From: Rhodococcus spelaei
GTDB lineage: Bacteria > Actinomycetota > Actinomycetes > Mycobacteriales > Mycobacteriaceae
DNA: 64,000 nt
Assembly: GCF_006704125.1 (NCBI RefSeq)
Contig: NZ_VIGH01000003.1
Location: 310,001-374,000 of the forward strand
Reading direction: 5' to 3'
Shown: piece after piece, positions 36,072-44,632 of the stretch
How positions within the stretch are numbered: the first letter of the stretch is position 1
How the letters are laid out: every line of letters begins with the position of its first letter
Notes under the pieces: model-generated
Database searches by the model: none
What the model was told of the DNA's origin: nothing
What the model saw: only the letters and a program-made list of their open reading frames with translations
Position numbers and translations under genes: made by a program

Positions 36072-37199
36072 ATGAAGACAAAGGGCGCGCTCCTGTGGGG
36101 TCTCAACGAGCCGTGGTCGGTCGAGGAGATCGAGCTGGGTGATCCGCGAGATGGCGAGGTCCAGATCCGCATGGAGGCGGCTGGCATGTGCCACTCCGAC
36201 TACCACCTCGTCACCGGTGCCACTCCGATGCCGTCCTTCCCGGTGCTCGGCGGGCACGAGGGCGCCGGCGTGGTCACCAAGGTCGGCCCGAACGTGAAGA
36301 GGCTGAAGGAGGGCGACCACGTCGTCCTCTCCTTCATCCCCGCCTGCGGCGCCTGTGACCCGTGTACCCAGGGGCACCAGAACCTCTGCGACCTGGGCGG
36401 GGGCCTGCTCACAGGACAGTCCATCTCCGACGGCTCGTACCGCATCCAGGCCCGCGGCCAGAATGTCATCCCGATGGCCCTGCTCGGCACGTTCTCGCCG
36501 TACATGACCGTGCACGAGTACTCCGCGGTCAAGATCGACGAGCACATCCCGTTCGAGATCGCCGCGCTCGTCGGCTGCGGCACGACGACGGGTTGGGGCT
36601 CGGCGACCAACGTCGCGCAGGTCCGCCCCGGCGACACCGTCGCGATCGCCGGCGTCGGCGGCGTCGGCATGGCCGCGCTGCAGGGCGCGGTGGTCTCGGG
36701 TGCGCGCAACATCATCGCCATCGACCCGGTCGCGTTCAAGCGCGAGCAGGCCCTCAAGTTCGGTGCCACGCACGCCTACGCGAGCCTCGAGGAGGCCATC
36801 GTCCCGGTCATGGAGCTGACCTGGGGCAAGATGTGTGACAAGGTCATCCTGACGATGGGTGAGATGGACGGCGCGCTCGTCGATCCGGCGCTGACCCTGA
36901 CCGCCAAGGCCGGCACCTGCGTCGTGACCTCGATGGGCAAGATGTCCGACATGGATGTGAAGATGAACCTCTTCCTCTTCGCGATGCTGCAGAAGACACT
37001 CAAGGGCAACGTCTTCGGTGGCGCCAACCCGCGGCACGAGATCCCGATGCTGCTCGACCTGTACAAGTCGGGTCAGCTCAACCTGCAGGACATGATCTCC
37101 AACACCTACAGCCTCGAGCAGGTCAACGAGGGCTACCAGGACATGCTGGACGGCAAGAACCTGCGCGGCGTCATCAAGTACACCGACGCGGACCGCTAG
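36072..37199 (+). CDS. NDMA-dependent alcohol dehydrogenase (mycofactocin-type)
   Basis: A 375-residue zinc alcohol dehydrogenase of the class III-like group. Catalytic zinc ligands are Cys40 and His62/Glu63 (GMCHSDYH, GGHEGAG). The structural zinc loop is Cys92, Cys95, Cys98 and Cys106 (CGACDPCTQGHQNLC). The Rossmann site is GVGGVGMAALQGAV. Overall sequence matches the nicotinoprotein family assayed with N,N-dimethyl-4-nitrosoaniline, which holds NAD(H) tightly and depends on mycofactocin for re-oxidation. Oxidises alcohols to aldehydes. Single-gene transcript. A possible lipid-responsive box lies upstream. Confidence 0.88.
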   Translation: MKTKGALLWGLNEPWSVEEIELGDPRDGEVQIRMEAAGMCHSDYHLVTGATPMPSFPVLGGHEGAGVVTKVGPNVKRLKEGDHVVLSFIPACGACDPCTQGHQNLCDLGGGLLTGQSISDGSYRIQARGQNVIPMALLGTFSPYMTVHEYSAVKIDEHIPFEIAALVGCGTTTGWGSATNVAQVRPGDTVAIAGVGGVGMAALQGAVVSGARNIIAIDPVAFKREQALKFGATHAYASLEEAIVPVMELTWGKMCDKVILTMGEMDGALVDPALTLTAKAGTCVVTSMGKMSDMDVKMNLFLFAMLQKTLKGNVFGGANPRHEIPMLLDLYKSGQLNLQDMISNTYSLEQVNEGYQDMLDGKNLRGVIKYTDADR

Positions 37200-37213
37200 A
37201 CCGCGAACGCACC

Positions 37214-37251
37214 ACGGTGCCGGGCGACTCGATCGAGTCGCCCGGCACCGT
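37214..37251. terminator. 38-bp perfect palindrome after alcohol dehydrogenase
   Basis: Nineteen bases and their exact complement meet without a spacer around CTCGA|TCGAG. It starts 15 bases after the dehydrogenase stop. It could act as a hairpin terminator or extrude as a cruciform; no T-run follows. Confidence 0.75.
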
Positions 37252-37270
37252 CGTCTGTGCGGCCGGCTCG

Positions 37271-37276
37271 TAGGCT
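37271..37276 (+). promoter_or_regulatory. -10 element (TAGGCT), leaderless start
   Basis: TAGGCT ends six bases before the GTG of the hydrolase gene. Confidence 0.5.
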
Positions 37277-37282
37277 GACGCG

Positions 37283-38092
37283 GTGCACAGCCTCAACGCG
37301 ATCCAAGACTGGCCCGTCGACCATGCCGCCGCGACGGTGGTCGGTCCGGACGGGCCGATCGGCGTCGCGGGGGAGCCGGACCGGGTGTTCGCGCTGGCGT
37401 CGGTGACCAAGCCGTTGGTGGCCTACGCGGTGCTGGTCGCGGTCGAGGAAGGTGCACTGGAGCTGGACATGCCGGCCGGACCACCCGGCGCCACCGTGCG
37501 ACACCTGCTCGCGCACGCGTCCGGGCTCGCGTTCGGCGAGCATCGGGTCCAGGCTGCGCCGGGGGAGAAGCGGATCTACTCGAGCGCGGGATTCGAGGTG
37601 CTCGCCGACCTGGTCGAGACCGAGACCGCCATCGCGTTCCCCGAGTACCTGCGCGACGCGGTCTTCGCCCCGCTCGGCATGGGGAGTTCGGAGCTGACGG
37701 GCCCGGCCGGGCACGGCGCCCGCTCGTCGACCGCCGACCTGGCGCGCTTCGCCGCCGAACTGCTGCGGCCGACCCTGGTGTCCGAGCACACCGTTCGCGA
37801 TGCCGTCACGGTGCAGTACCCCGGGTTGTCCGGCCTGCTGCCCGGCTACGGCACCCAACGCCCCAACGACTGGGGGCTCGGGTTCGAGATCAAGGGCGAC
37901 AAGTCGCCGCACTGGACCGGTCGGGCGAACTCGTCGGCCACCTACGGCCACTTCGGGCAGTCGGGCACGTTCCTCTGGGTCGACCCGGCCCGGGAATTGT
38001 CGTGTGTGGCGTTGGCGGACCGGGACTTCGGCGACTGGGCGAAGGATGCCTGGCCTGCGCTGAGCGACGCGGTACTGGCCGAAATCGCCTGA
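37283..38092 (+). CDS. Serine hydrolase, beta-lactamase fold (class C-like)
   Basis: A 269-residue protein with the SxxK motif SVTKPLVAYAVL at about 40, a YxS-type YSSAGFEVLADL near 95, and HFGQSGTFLWVD near 230 in the place of the KTG box. It is shorter than typical class C enzymes and has no signal peptide, so it is more likely a cytoplasmic esterase or peptidase than a true beta-lactamase. GTG 37283 follows TAGGCT by six bases. Stand-alone gene. Confidence 0.82.
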   Translation: MHSLNAIQDWPVDHAAATVVGPDGPIGVAGEPDRVFALASVTKPLVAYAVLVAVEEGALELDMPAGPPGATVRHLLAHASGLAFGEHRVQAAPGEKRIYSSAGFEVLADLVETETAIAFPEYLRDAVFAPLGMGSSELTGPAGHGARSSTADLARFAAELLRPTLVSEHTVRDAVTVQYPGLSGLLPGYGTQRPNDWGLGFEIKGDKSPHWTGRANSSATYGHFGQSGTFLWVDPARELSCVALADRDFGDWAKDAWPALSDAVLAEIA

Positions 38093-38229
38093 ATACGGGC
38101 AAACAACACCCGTCTCATCAGTTCCAGTGGCGCACAGGGTGCACACGGGGCACACTGGTACCGCGCAAGACATGGCTGCGACATGAGGCCGTTGGGGAAG
38201 ACGTCCCTCGTCGAAGCCGGAGGTGCCTT

Positions 38230-38751
38230 GTGCGCGCATTGAATCAGTTCGCCGATGCGACGAACGGTGTACTCCACGTGCACTCGTCGCCAGCAGCGCT
38301 GTGCCCGCACGTCGAATGGGCCCTCGTCGCGACCCTCGACTCCCGCCCGAACCTCAAGTGGACCTCACAGCCGGCCTCGCCAGGTCAGTTGCGCGCCACC
38401 AGCAACTGGGTCGGCCCGGTGGGGACGGCGGCCCGGTTGGTGAACGCGCTGCGCGCCTGGCCGATGCTGCGCTTCGAGGTGACCGAGGACCCGAGCGAGG
38501 GTGTTGACGGCGAAAGATACAGTCACGTACCGGGTCTCGGCCTCTGGCGCGGGTCCACGAGCGCCAACGGCGACGTCATCCTCGGCGAGATGCGGCTGCG
38601 CGCCCTGATCGAGGAACACGGTCCCGGCGACGCACTCGCGTCCGAACTGGACAACGCGCTCGGATCAGCCTGGGACCAGGCACTCGAGCCGTACCGTAGC
38701 GGCGGCGAGGGCGGCGCCGAGGTGACCTGGCTGCACCGCAACGTCGGATAG
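38230..38751 (+). CDS. DUF3145 family protein
   Basis: A 173-residue actinobacterial protein with conserved blocks LHVHSSPAALCPHVEWAL, LKWTSQPA, LRFEVTEDPSEGVDGERYS and GLWRGSTSANGDVILGEMRLR. GTG 38230 has a perfect GGAGGTG six bases upstream. No membrane segment or known catalytic motif. It is convergent with the HxlR gene, nine bases away. The family is conserved in mycolate-producing actinobacteria but its role is unknown. Confidence 0.8.
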   Translation: MRALNQFADATNGVLHVHSSPAALCPHVEWALVATLDSRPNLKWTSQPASPGQLRATSNWVGPVGTAARLVNALRAWPMLRFEVTEDPSEGVDGERYSHVPGLGLWRGSTSANGDVILGEMRLRALIEEHGPGDALASELDNALGSAWDQALEPYRSGGEGGAEVTWLHRNVG

Positions 38752-38759
38752 CCGGTCGG

Positions 38760-39131
38760 TCAGGCGCTCGTGCGCGACTCGTGCGCGGCCCGGGCGCCGA
38801 GGACCTCGCCGAGGTGTTCGCGACTCCATGCACAGGCCGCAGCCATCGGCTCGAGCAGTGAACGCCCCAGCACGGTGAGTTCGTACTCGACCCGCGGGGG
38901 GATCTCCGGATACGCGGTGCGGGTGAGGAGGCCGTCGCGCGCCATGGCGCGCAGCGACTCGGTGAGCACCTTCGGGCTGACCATGTGCAGGGGCACCTGC
39001 AGTTCCGAGAAGCGCCGCGGACCCTCGTGCAGGCACGCAATGATCCGGGCCGTCCACTTGTCGCCGATCCGGATCGGCGTGGGGCCGGGCGTGCAGTCCG
39101 CGAACATGTCCCGATCGAGTCGATTGCTCAC
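38760..39131 (-). CDS. HxlR family transcriptional regulator
   Basis: A 123-residue winged-helix protein. IGDKWTARIIACLHEGPRRFSELQVPLHMVSPKVLTESLRAMARDGLL is the HxlR core, with ELTVLGRSLLEP after the wing. A Cys near the N-terminus (FADCTPGP) is at the position that senses oxidants or electrophiles in several HxlR proteins. GTG 39131 was chosen to match that N-terminus. Divergent from a NAD(P)H-binding reductase, the usual target arrangement. Confidence 0.9.
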   Translation of the reverse strand: MSNRLDRDMFADCTPGPTPIRIGDKWTARIIACLHEGPRRFSELQVPLHMVSPKVLTESLRAMARDGLLTRTAYPEIPPRVEYELTVLGRSLLEPMAAACAWSREHLGEVLGARAAHESRTSA

Positions 39132-39140
39132 CTGGCCAGC

Positions 39141-39160
39141 GTAACTATCGTTGCGGTAAC
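39141..39160. promoter_or_regulatory. Direct GTAAC repeats in HxlR/reductase promoter
   Basis: GTAAC at 39141-39145 and 39156-39160, in the gap between the divergent genes, is a candidate HxlR site and may cover the -10 regions. Confidence 0.4.
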
Positions 39161-39229
39161 CGGCACCCCACTCGCTACGTTCGGCGGCATCGGTCGGCAC
39201 TCGCCGGCCCCGTCGAACGGAGTCCACTC

Positions 39230-39862
39230 GTGAGCAGAATCATCGTGTTCGGTGCCGGCGGTCGCGCCGGCCGCCGCGTCGTGGCCGAGGCACGCTCGCG
39301 CGGCCACCAGGTGACCGCGGTGGTCCGTGATCCACACCCGAACCCAGACCCGGCCGGCGCGGACGTGCGGTCCGGCGACGTCACCAGCGCGGACAGTGTG
39401 GCCGCGCTCGCCGCCGGCCACGATGTCGCGATCAGCGTCGCGGCCCGGCTGGACATCGGGTCGGCGGAGTTCTACACCGCGGCGGCGCACGCGCTCGTCG
39501 ACGGACTCGGCCGGGCCGGGGTGCGGCGACTGCTGGCCCTCGGTATCGGCACGATGCTCGAGACGGCCCCGGGGGTGCGGGTGCTGGACGCGCCCGAGTT
39601 CCCGGCGGAGGCACGGGAGTTCTCCCTCGGTCACGTCGCCGAACTCGAACTGCTGCGCGGCGCAGGTGAGGGCCTCGACTGGGTGATGTTCGCGCCGCCG
39701 CCGATCGTCCTCGACGAGACCGCGGAGCGCACCGGCCGCTACCGGATCGGCGGGACGAGTGTGCTCGCCGCGGATGCGTTCTCCTATGCCGACCTCGCGG
39801 TGGCGCTGGTCGACGAGGCCGAGAGGCCCCGGCACAGCAGGGAGCTGGTAGCGGTCGGCTGA
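39230..39862 (+). CDS. NAD(P)H-binding atypical SDR
   Basis: A 210-residue protein with the N-terminal motif IIVFGAGGRAGRRVVAEA and the short atypical-SDR fold of NAD(P)-binding NmrA/YhfK-like proteins, including DVRSGDVTSADSV. There is no YxxxK catalytic pair, so it may be a redox sensor or a quinone/flavin reductase. GTG 39230 follows the divergent HxlR promoter. Likely induced by the same signal HxlR senses. Confidence 0.8.
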   Translation: MSRIIVFGAGGRAGRRVVAEARSRGHQVTAVVRDPHPNPDPAGADVRSGDVTSADSVAALAAGHDVAISVAARLDIGSAEFYTAAAHALVDGLGRAGVRRLLALGIGTMLETAPGVRVLDAPEFPAEAREFSLGHVAELELLRGAGEGLDWVMFAPPPIVLDETAERTGRYRIGGTSVLAADAFSYADLAVALVDEAERPRHSRELVAVG

Positions 39863-40106
39863 TCTGCCGGGAACACGTCGGGGCCGGCGGGAATTAATCG
39901 AGCAGCAGCGTCGTTGAAGCCGGTGGCCGCAAGTTTTGAGTGTTTGTGTCTTCTGCACGCTCGCAAGGAACAACGTTGCGGGCGCTGTGCAGCCCTTCAG
40001 GAATCTGGGTCATAACCCTTCGGTGTCTGGAGACGCCGCGTCGCGTCTGAAAAACCGGCCCGGGCGCACACGGTGTGTGCCCGACCAGCCCATGTAAGGA
40101 GTTTTC
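39863..40106 (+). promoter_or_regulatory. Long 5' region of the cold-shock gene
   Basis: 244 bases without a gene precede cspA. An AT-rich start (39885-39960) and the pyrimidine-rich stretches fit a promoter and long untranslated leader, as in many cold-shock genes. No defined thermosensor can be assigned by eye. Confidence 0.4.
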
Positions 40107-40307
40107 ATGGCTCAGGGAACAGTCAAGTGGTTCAACGCAGAGAAGGGCTTCGGCTTCATCGCTCAGGCAGATGGACCGGACCTTTTCGTGCACTTCTCCG
40201 AGATTCAGGGTTCCGGCTTCAAGAGCCTGGAGGAGAACCAGCAGGTGGAGTTCGAGATCGGTCAGGGCGCCAAGGGCCCCCAGGCCACCGCGGTTCGCCC
40301 GGTCTGA
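40107..40307 (+). CDS. cspA: Cold shock protein (CspA family)
   Basis: A 66-residue single-domain CSD protein with RNP-1 KGFGFI and RNP-2 LFVHF, beginning [14 protein letters not shown]. It binds single-stranded RNA/DNA and acts as an RNA chaperone. AAGGAG sits seven bases before the ATG. Followed by a strong terminator. Paralogues are likely elsewhere, so cold dependence is not certain. Confidence 0.96.
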   Translation: MAQGTVKWFNAEKGFGFIAQADGPDLFVHFSEIQGSGFKSLEENQQVEFEIGQGAKGPQATAVRPV

Positions 40308-40335
40308 TCGTCGGGCGAAACCTCGCCGACAAGAG

Positions 40336-40365
40336 AAAGGCCCCGACCTCACGGTCGGGGCCTTT
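40336..40365. terminator. Bidirectional terminator, cspA / accD6
   Basis: A perfect 13-bp stem AAAGGCCCCGACC / GGTCGGGGCCTTT with a TCAC loop. T-runs on both strands suit termination of both convergent genes. Confidence 0.92.
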
Positions 40366-40383
40366 CGTCGTGTGACGCCCAGG

Positions 40384-41817
40384 TCAGAGCGGGATGTTCT
40401 TGTGCGCCCCGCGGCGGGCGGGGGCCGCGGCCAGGGCGGCGGTGACTGTGCTGCGGGTCTTGGCCGGATCGATCAGTTCGTCGACCACCCCGATCGACAT
40501 CGCCCGGCCGACGCCGCCCGCGATCGCCTCGTGCTCGGCGGCGAGGCGGTCGTGCAGTGCCTCGCGATCCTCGTCCGATGCGGCGGCGAGGGCCCGCTTG
40601 TGCAGGATGCCGACGGCGGCCTTGGCACCCATCACGGCGACCTCCGCCTCCGGCCAGGCGTACACGGCGGTGGCGCCGAGAGCGCGGGAGTTCATCGCGA
40701 TGTACGCGCCGCCGTAGATCTTGCGGGTCACGACCGTGACGCGGGGGACTGTCGCCTCGGCGAACGCGTGCAGCAGTTTGGCGCCGCGGCGCACCACGCC
40801 CTCCCACTCCTGGCTGACGCCGGGCAGGTAGCCGGGGACGTCGACGATCACGACGAGGGGGATCCCGAAGGCGTTGCACAGCCGCACGAACCGGGCGGCC
40901 TTCTCGGCGCTCTCGGAGTTGAGGCAGCCGCCCAGGCGCAGCGGGTTGTTCGCGATGATGCCGACGGTGCGGCCGCCCATCCGGCCGAGGCCGGTGACGA
41001 TGCTGCGGGCGTAGTTGCCCTGCAGTTCCTCGAAGCTGGACTCGCCGTCGACGTTGTCGAGCAGTTCGTGCACGATCGGCCGGACGTCGTATGCGCGCTT
41101 GGCCGACTCGGGCATCATGGCCCGCAGGTCGGTGTCGCCGTGCTCGGCGGCGGCCTGGTCGAACGTGCCCTGGTCGGAGAACATCGACACCAGCCGGCGG
41201 GCCCGGTGCAGGGCGTCGAGCTCGTCGTGCGCGGCGATGTGTGCGACACCGGACTTCTTGGTGTGGGTGTCCGGGCCGCCGAGCGAGGCCATGTCGACCT
41301 GCTCACCGGTGACCGAGCGCACCACGTCGGGTCCGGTGACGAAGACGCGGCCCTCGGGCGCCATGATCACCACGTCGGTGAGCGCGGGACCGTAGGCGGC
41401 GCCGCCGGCGGCGAAGCCGAGGACGACGGAAAGCTGGGGGATCAGGCCGGAGGCGCGGACCATGGCCTCGAACACGAGGCCGACGGCGTGCAGGGCTTCG
41501 ACGCCCTCCGCCAGGCGGGCCCCGCCCGAGTGCCAGATGCCGACGATCGGGGCCTTCTCCTCGATGGCGGTGTCGATGGCCGCAACGATGTGCTTGCAGC
41601 CCTCCACCCCCATCGCGCCGCCCATGACGGTGGCGTCGGAGCAGTAGGCGATGGTGCGGACGCCGTCGATCTCGCCGGACGCGGCGAGCACGCCGGACTT
41701 GTCGCGGGGATGCAGCGTGACGGTGGTCCCGGCGTCGAACAGGCTCTCGAGCCTCGTCAGAGGATCGCGCGGATCGAGCTGGGAATCGGATCTGGTGATC
41801 GGAGCCAAGATGGTCAT
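40384..41817 (-). CDS. accD6: Acyl-CoA carboxylase beta subunit (AccD6-like)
   Basis: A 477-residue carboxyltransferase: N-terminal crotonase-like lobe with SGGARLAEGVEAL, central VTGPDVVRSVTGEQVD, and C-terminal lobe with NNPLRLGGCLNSESAEKAARFVRLCNAF and VGILHKR. With an alpha subunit (AccA3 in mycobacteria) it carboxylates acetyl-CoA to malonyl-CoA for FAS-II elongation. AGGAGG lies eight bases before ATG 41817. Last gene of the fabD-acpM-kasA-accD6 cluster, 104 bases after kasA with a large hairpin between. Confidence 0.92.
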   Translation of the reverse strand: MTILAPITRSDSQLDPRDPLTRLESLFDAGTTVTLHPRDKSGVLAASGEIDGVRTIAYCSDATVMGGAMGVEGCKHIVAAIDTAIEEKAPIVGIWHSGGARLAEGVEALHAVGLVFEAMVRASGLIPQLSVVLGFAAGGAAYGPALTDVVIMAPEGRVFVTGPDVVRSVTGEQVDMASLGGPDTHTKKSGVAHIAAHDELDALHRARRLVSMFSDQGTFDQAAAEHGDTDLRAMMPESAKRAYDVRPIVHELLDNVDGESSFEELQGNYARSIVTGLGRMGGRTVGIIANNPLRLGGCLNSESAEKAARFVRLCNAFGIPLVVIVDVPGYLPGVSQEWEGVVRRGAKLLHAFAEATVPRVTVVTRKIYGGAYIAMNSRALGATAVYAWPEAEVAVMGAKAAVGILHKRALAAASDEDREALHDRLAAEHEAIAGGVGRAMSIGVVDELIDPAKTRSTVTAALAAAPARRGAHKNIPL

Positions 41818-41861
41818 CGCCGGTCCTCCTAAAGTGCTGAGCCGCCGGTGGCGGTGGTCGG

Positions 41862-41912
41862 GGTGGGGCCGGTCCCGGATGACACCGGGTCCGGACCCCA
41901 CCGTCGAACTGT
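41862..41912 (-). promoter_or_regulatory. Hairpin between kasA and accD6
   Basis: Imperfect GC-rich arms (GGGGTGGGGCCGGTCCCGG and CCGGGTCCGGACCCCACC) flank ATGACA in the gap. It may partly terminate or stabilise the upstream mRNA, lowering accD6 relative to kasA. Confidence 0.45.
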
Positions 41913-41921
41913 GCCGACCTG

Positions 41922-43172
41922 TCAGGCGCGGCCGAAGGCGAGCGCGACGTTGTGCCCACCGAATCCGAACGAGTTGTTGATGGCGAAATCGAAATCGCCG
42001 TTGCGGGCTTCGCCCTTGACAACGTCGAGGTCGATCTCTGGATCCTGATTCTCGAGATTGAGCGTGGGAGGAATGACCCCGTCACGCACACTCAGGACCG
42101 TGAGCACCGCTTCGAGCGCACCGACGGCGCCGATCGAGTGCCCGAGCGCGGATTTCGGTGCGTACACCGCAGCATGCGTACCGACCGCGGAGTTGATCGC
42201 CGACGCCTCGGCAGTGTCACCGATCGGCGTTGCGGTCGCGTGCGCGTTCACATGCTTGATGTCGGCCTTGGTCAGGCCGGCCGTCTGGATGGCCCGGGTC
42301 ATCGCCCGTGCCGCGCCGGTGCCCTCGGGGTGCGGCGCCACGATGTGGTAGCCGTCCGAGGTGATGCCCGCACCCAGCAGTCGTGCATGGATGGTGGCAC
42401 CGCGCGCCTTCGCGTGCTCCTCGGTCTCGAGGACCATCATGGCCCCGGCCTCGCCGAATACGAAGCCGTCGCGATCCTTGTCGAACGGACGCGACGCAGC
42501 CTTCGGGTCGTCGTTACGCGAGCTCAGGGCACGCATCATCGTGAAGCTCGCCATCGCGACCGGGTCGATGATGCCCTCGACACCGCCGGTGACGATGATG
42601 TCGGCGTCGCCCATGACCAGCATCCGGTAAGCGTGCGCGATCGCTTCCGAACCGGACGAACATGCCGAGACGGGCGTGATGACGCCGGCCCGGGCGCCGA
42701 GCTCGAGCCCGACCACCGCGGACGGACCGTTCGGCATCACCATCTGGACGGCGAACGGCGACACCTTGCGGTAGCCACCGTCCTTCATCTTGTCGACGGC
42801 GTCGAGGAGGGCCTCGCCGCCGCCGAGCCCGGTGCCGAGGACGACGCCGAGACGGTCCTTGTCGACCTCGGGGCTGCCCGCGTTCTCCCACACCTGGCGG
42901 CCGAGCACGAGAGCGAGACGCTCCACGTAGCTCATCCGTCGGATCTCTACACGGGAGAGGGAATCGTCGGGGCTCACCTTGAGGTGGCCACCGATTCGGA
43001 CGGGGAGGTTGTACTCCTCGATGAACGGATCTTCGAGGATCCCGATTCCGGATTCGCCGGCGAGCAGGCCCTTCCACGTGGCATCCACGTCACCAGCGAT
43101 CGACGTCGTGGCCGCGAGGCTGGTGACGACGATGTTGGGGAAGTTCCTGGTGGAAGTCACGGGCGAGCTCAC
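41922..43172 (-). CDS. kasA: Beta-ketoacyl-ACP synthase (KasA)
   Basis: A 416-residue KAS I/II enzyme closely following M. tuberculosis KasA. Nucleophile Cys171 lies in [13 protein letters not shown]. The two catalytic histidines are in [13 protein letters not shown] and SALGHSIGA, with KS gatekeeper region [10 protein letters not shown] at the end. It extends acyl-AcpM with malonyl-AcpM in FAS-II, supplying meromycolic or long-chain acids. In the first His motif Ala replaces the usual Gly after His. GTG 43172 overlaps the acpM stop. Only one KAS gene lies here, where mycobacteria have kasA-kasB. Confidence 0.94.
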   Translation of the reverse strand: MSSPVTSTRNFPNIVVTSLAATTSIAGDVDATWKGLLAGESGIGILEDPFIEEYNLPVRIGGHLKVSPDDSLSRVEIRRMSYVERLALVLGRQVWENAGSPEVDKDRLGVVLGTGLGGGEALLDAVDKMKDGGYRKVSPFAVQMVMPNGPSAVVGLELGARAGVITPVSACSSGSEAIAHAYRMLVMGDADIIVTGGVEGIIDPVAMASFTMMRALSSRNDDPKAASRPFDKDRDGFVFGEAGAMMVLETEEHAKARGATIHARLLGAGITSDGYHIVAPHPEGTGAARAMTRAIQTAGLTKADIKHVNAHATATPIGDTAEASAINSAVGTHAAVYAPKSALGHSIGAVGALEAVLTVLSVRDGVIPPTLNLENQDPEIDLDVVKGEARNGDFDFAINNSFGFGGHNVALAFGRA

Positions 43173-43477
43173 TCCTCGTTCTTGGAGGCGTCGAGCTTGG
43201 CCTTGACGGCGTCGGCGACGTCGCCGCCCTCGGCCTCGAGCTTCTGGATGTAGCCGACGGCATCGCCGACGGTGCGCAGGCTTGCGAGGTCCTCGTCCGG
43301 GATCTTCACGCCGTACTTGTCCTCGGTCTGGACGGCGATCTCGACCATGGACAGGGAGTCGATGTCGAGGTCGTCGACGAACGACTTCTCGATGGTCACC
43401 TCGGACGGCTCAATGCCGGTGACCTCCTCGATGATCTCCGCGAGTCCGGCGATGAGTTCTTCCTGGGTGGCGGCCAC
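43169..43477 (-). CDS. acpM: Acyl carrier protein (AcpM)
   Basis: A 102-residue acyl carrier protein. The phosphopantetheine site is Ser41 in [13 protein letters not shown]. Beyond the usual 80 residues it has a C-terminal extension ([23 protein letters not shown]), as in mycobacterial AcpM. Carries growing acyl chains for FAS-II. GTG 43477 has AAGGGAG seven bases upstream. Gap of 118 bases to fabD, then translational overlap with kasA. Confidence 0.95.
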   Translation of the reverse strand: MAATQEELIAGLAEIIEEVTGIEPSEVTIEKSFVDDLDIDSLSMVEIAVQTEDKYGVKIPDEDLASLRTVGDAVGYIQKLEAEGGDVADAVKAKLDASKNEE

Positions 43478-43595
43478 TGGGTGGCTCCCTTCTTGTTTGT
43501 GTTTTCTGGGGTCCTGCCGTGCCAGGTTCGGGAGAACCGGACACATGTGCAAGTTTTCGCGTCCCTATGTGGAACGGTGTGGGTTTCTACCCGGT

Positions 43596-44504
43596 TCAGG
43601 TGAACTCCGCGAGACCGGCGAGGTCGTCGGGGGTCTTGAGGGCCAGTGTGGGGGTGCCCTTGATTTCCCGCTTGGCGATACCGACGAGGGTGCCGGCCGG
43701 CGGGAGTTCGACGACCGCGGAGACCTCGGCGCTGCGCAGGTATGCGCTGCACAGGTCCCAGCGCACCGGCTTGGTCACCTGTGCGGCCAGCTTGGCCAGC
43801 GCGTCGGCGCCGGAGGTGACCGGCTGACCGTCGGAGTTGGACAGCAGGGTGCGAGTCGGTTCCGAGGGGGAGATCCGCGATGCCGCTTCGGTGACCGCGT
43901 CCTGGGCGGGGGCCATGAACCTGGTGTGGAAGGCACCTGCCACGGGCAGTGCCCGCACGCGTGCCTTCTCCGGCGCATTCGCGGCCAGCTCGTCGAGCGC
44001 GCTCAGCAGGCCGGCTGCGACGATCTGACCGGCCGCATTGCGGTTCGCGGGTGCGAGACCGAGCTCGTCGAGGCGGGCGAGGACGGCCTCCTCGTCGCCG
44101 CCGAGCACCGCGGACATGCCGGTCGGCTCGAGCGCGCAGGCCTTGGCCATCTCCGAGCCGCGCAGCGCCGCGAGCGCGACTGCGTCGTCGGCGGAGATGA
44201 CACCGGCGATGGCGGCGGCGGCCAGCTCGCCGACCGAGTGGCCGGCGGCGACCAGGTCTGCGGGCACCTCGCCGCGTCGGTCGAGCTCCTCGAAGGCCAG
44301 CAGCGCGGCCGCGACGACCAGTGGCTGGGTGACCGCCGTGTCGGTGATCTCCTCCGCGGTCGCGGTGGTGCCGAGACGGGCGAGGTCGAGGCCGGACGCC
44401 TTCGACCAGATGGCGAGACGATCGGCCGTGCCCGGCAGCTCCAGCCAGGGGCTGAGCATGCCGGGAGTCTGGGACCCCTGACCCGGGGCAAGCAACGCAA
44501 TCAC
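43596..44504 (-). CDS. fabD: Malonyl-CoA:ACP transacylase
   Basis: A 302-residue FabD: N-terminal IALLAPGQGSQTPGML, nucleophile Ser90 in AAGHSVGELAA, catalytic His in VAGAFHTRFMAPA. It moves malonyl from CoA to AcpM. GTG 44504 aligns with the mycobacterial start; no ribosome binding site precedes it. First gene of the operon, behind a strong palindrome at 44570-44592 and the gene of the likely regulator. Confidence 0.95.
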   Translation of the reverse strand: MIALLAPGQGSQTPGMLSPWLELPGTADRLAIWSKASGLDLARLGTTATAEEITDTAVTQPLVVAAALLAFEELDRRGEVPADLVAAGHSVGELAAAAIAGVISADDAVALAALRGSEMAKACALEPTGMSAVLGGDEEAVLARLDELGLAPANRNAAGQIVAAGLLSALDELAANAPEKARVRALPVAGAFHTRFMAPAQDAVTEAASRISPSEPTRTLLSNSDGQPVTSGADALAKLAAQVTKPVRWDLCSAYLRSAEVSAVVELPPAGTLVGIAKREIKGTPTLALKTPDDLAGLAEFT

Positions 44505-44569
44505 AGGGTTAAGGGAACACCGTTCAGGCGTCTCCGTGGGGTGTTGTTGGCAATGAACCTTGGACAAGT

Positions 44570-44592
44570 GTTTTGTGGGGATCCCACAAAAC
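44570..44592. promoter_or_regulatory. Operator-like palindrome upstream of fabD
   Basis: Perfect 10-bp arms (GTTTTGTGGG and CCCACAAAAC) around GAT lie midway between mabR and fabD. A good candidate site for the MabR/FasR-type regulator encoded upstream. Confidence 0.7.
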
Positions 44593-44632
44593 GGCACGTC
44601 GCCGTTCGCCATCGCGCCTGGACGGTCGTCCG

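Noticed and set aside
40075-41832. 585-codon plus-strand frame opposite accD6
   Set aside because: Composition is His/Asp/Arg/Val-rich without any domain; accD6 on the other strand is certain.
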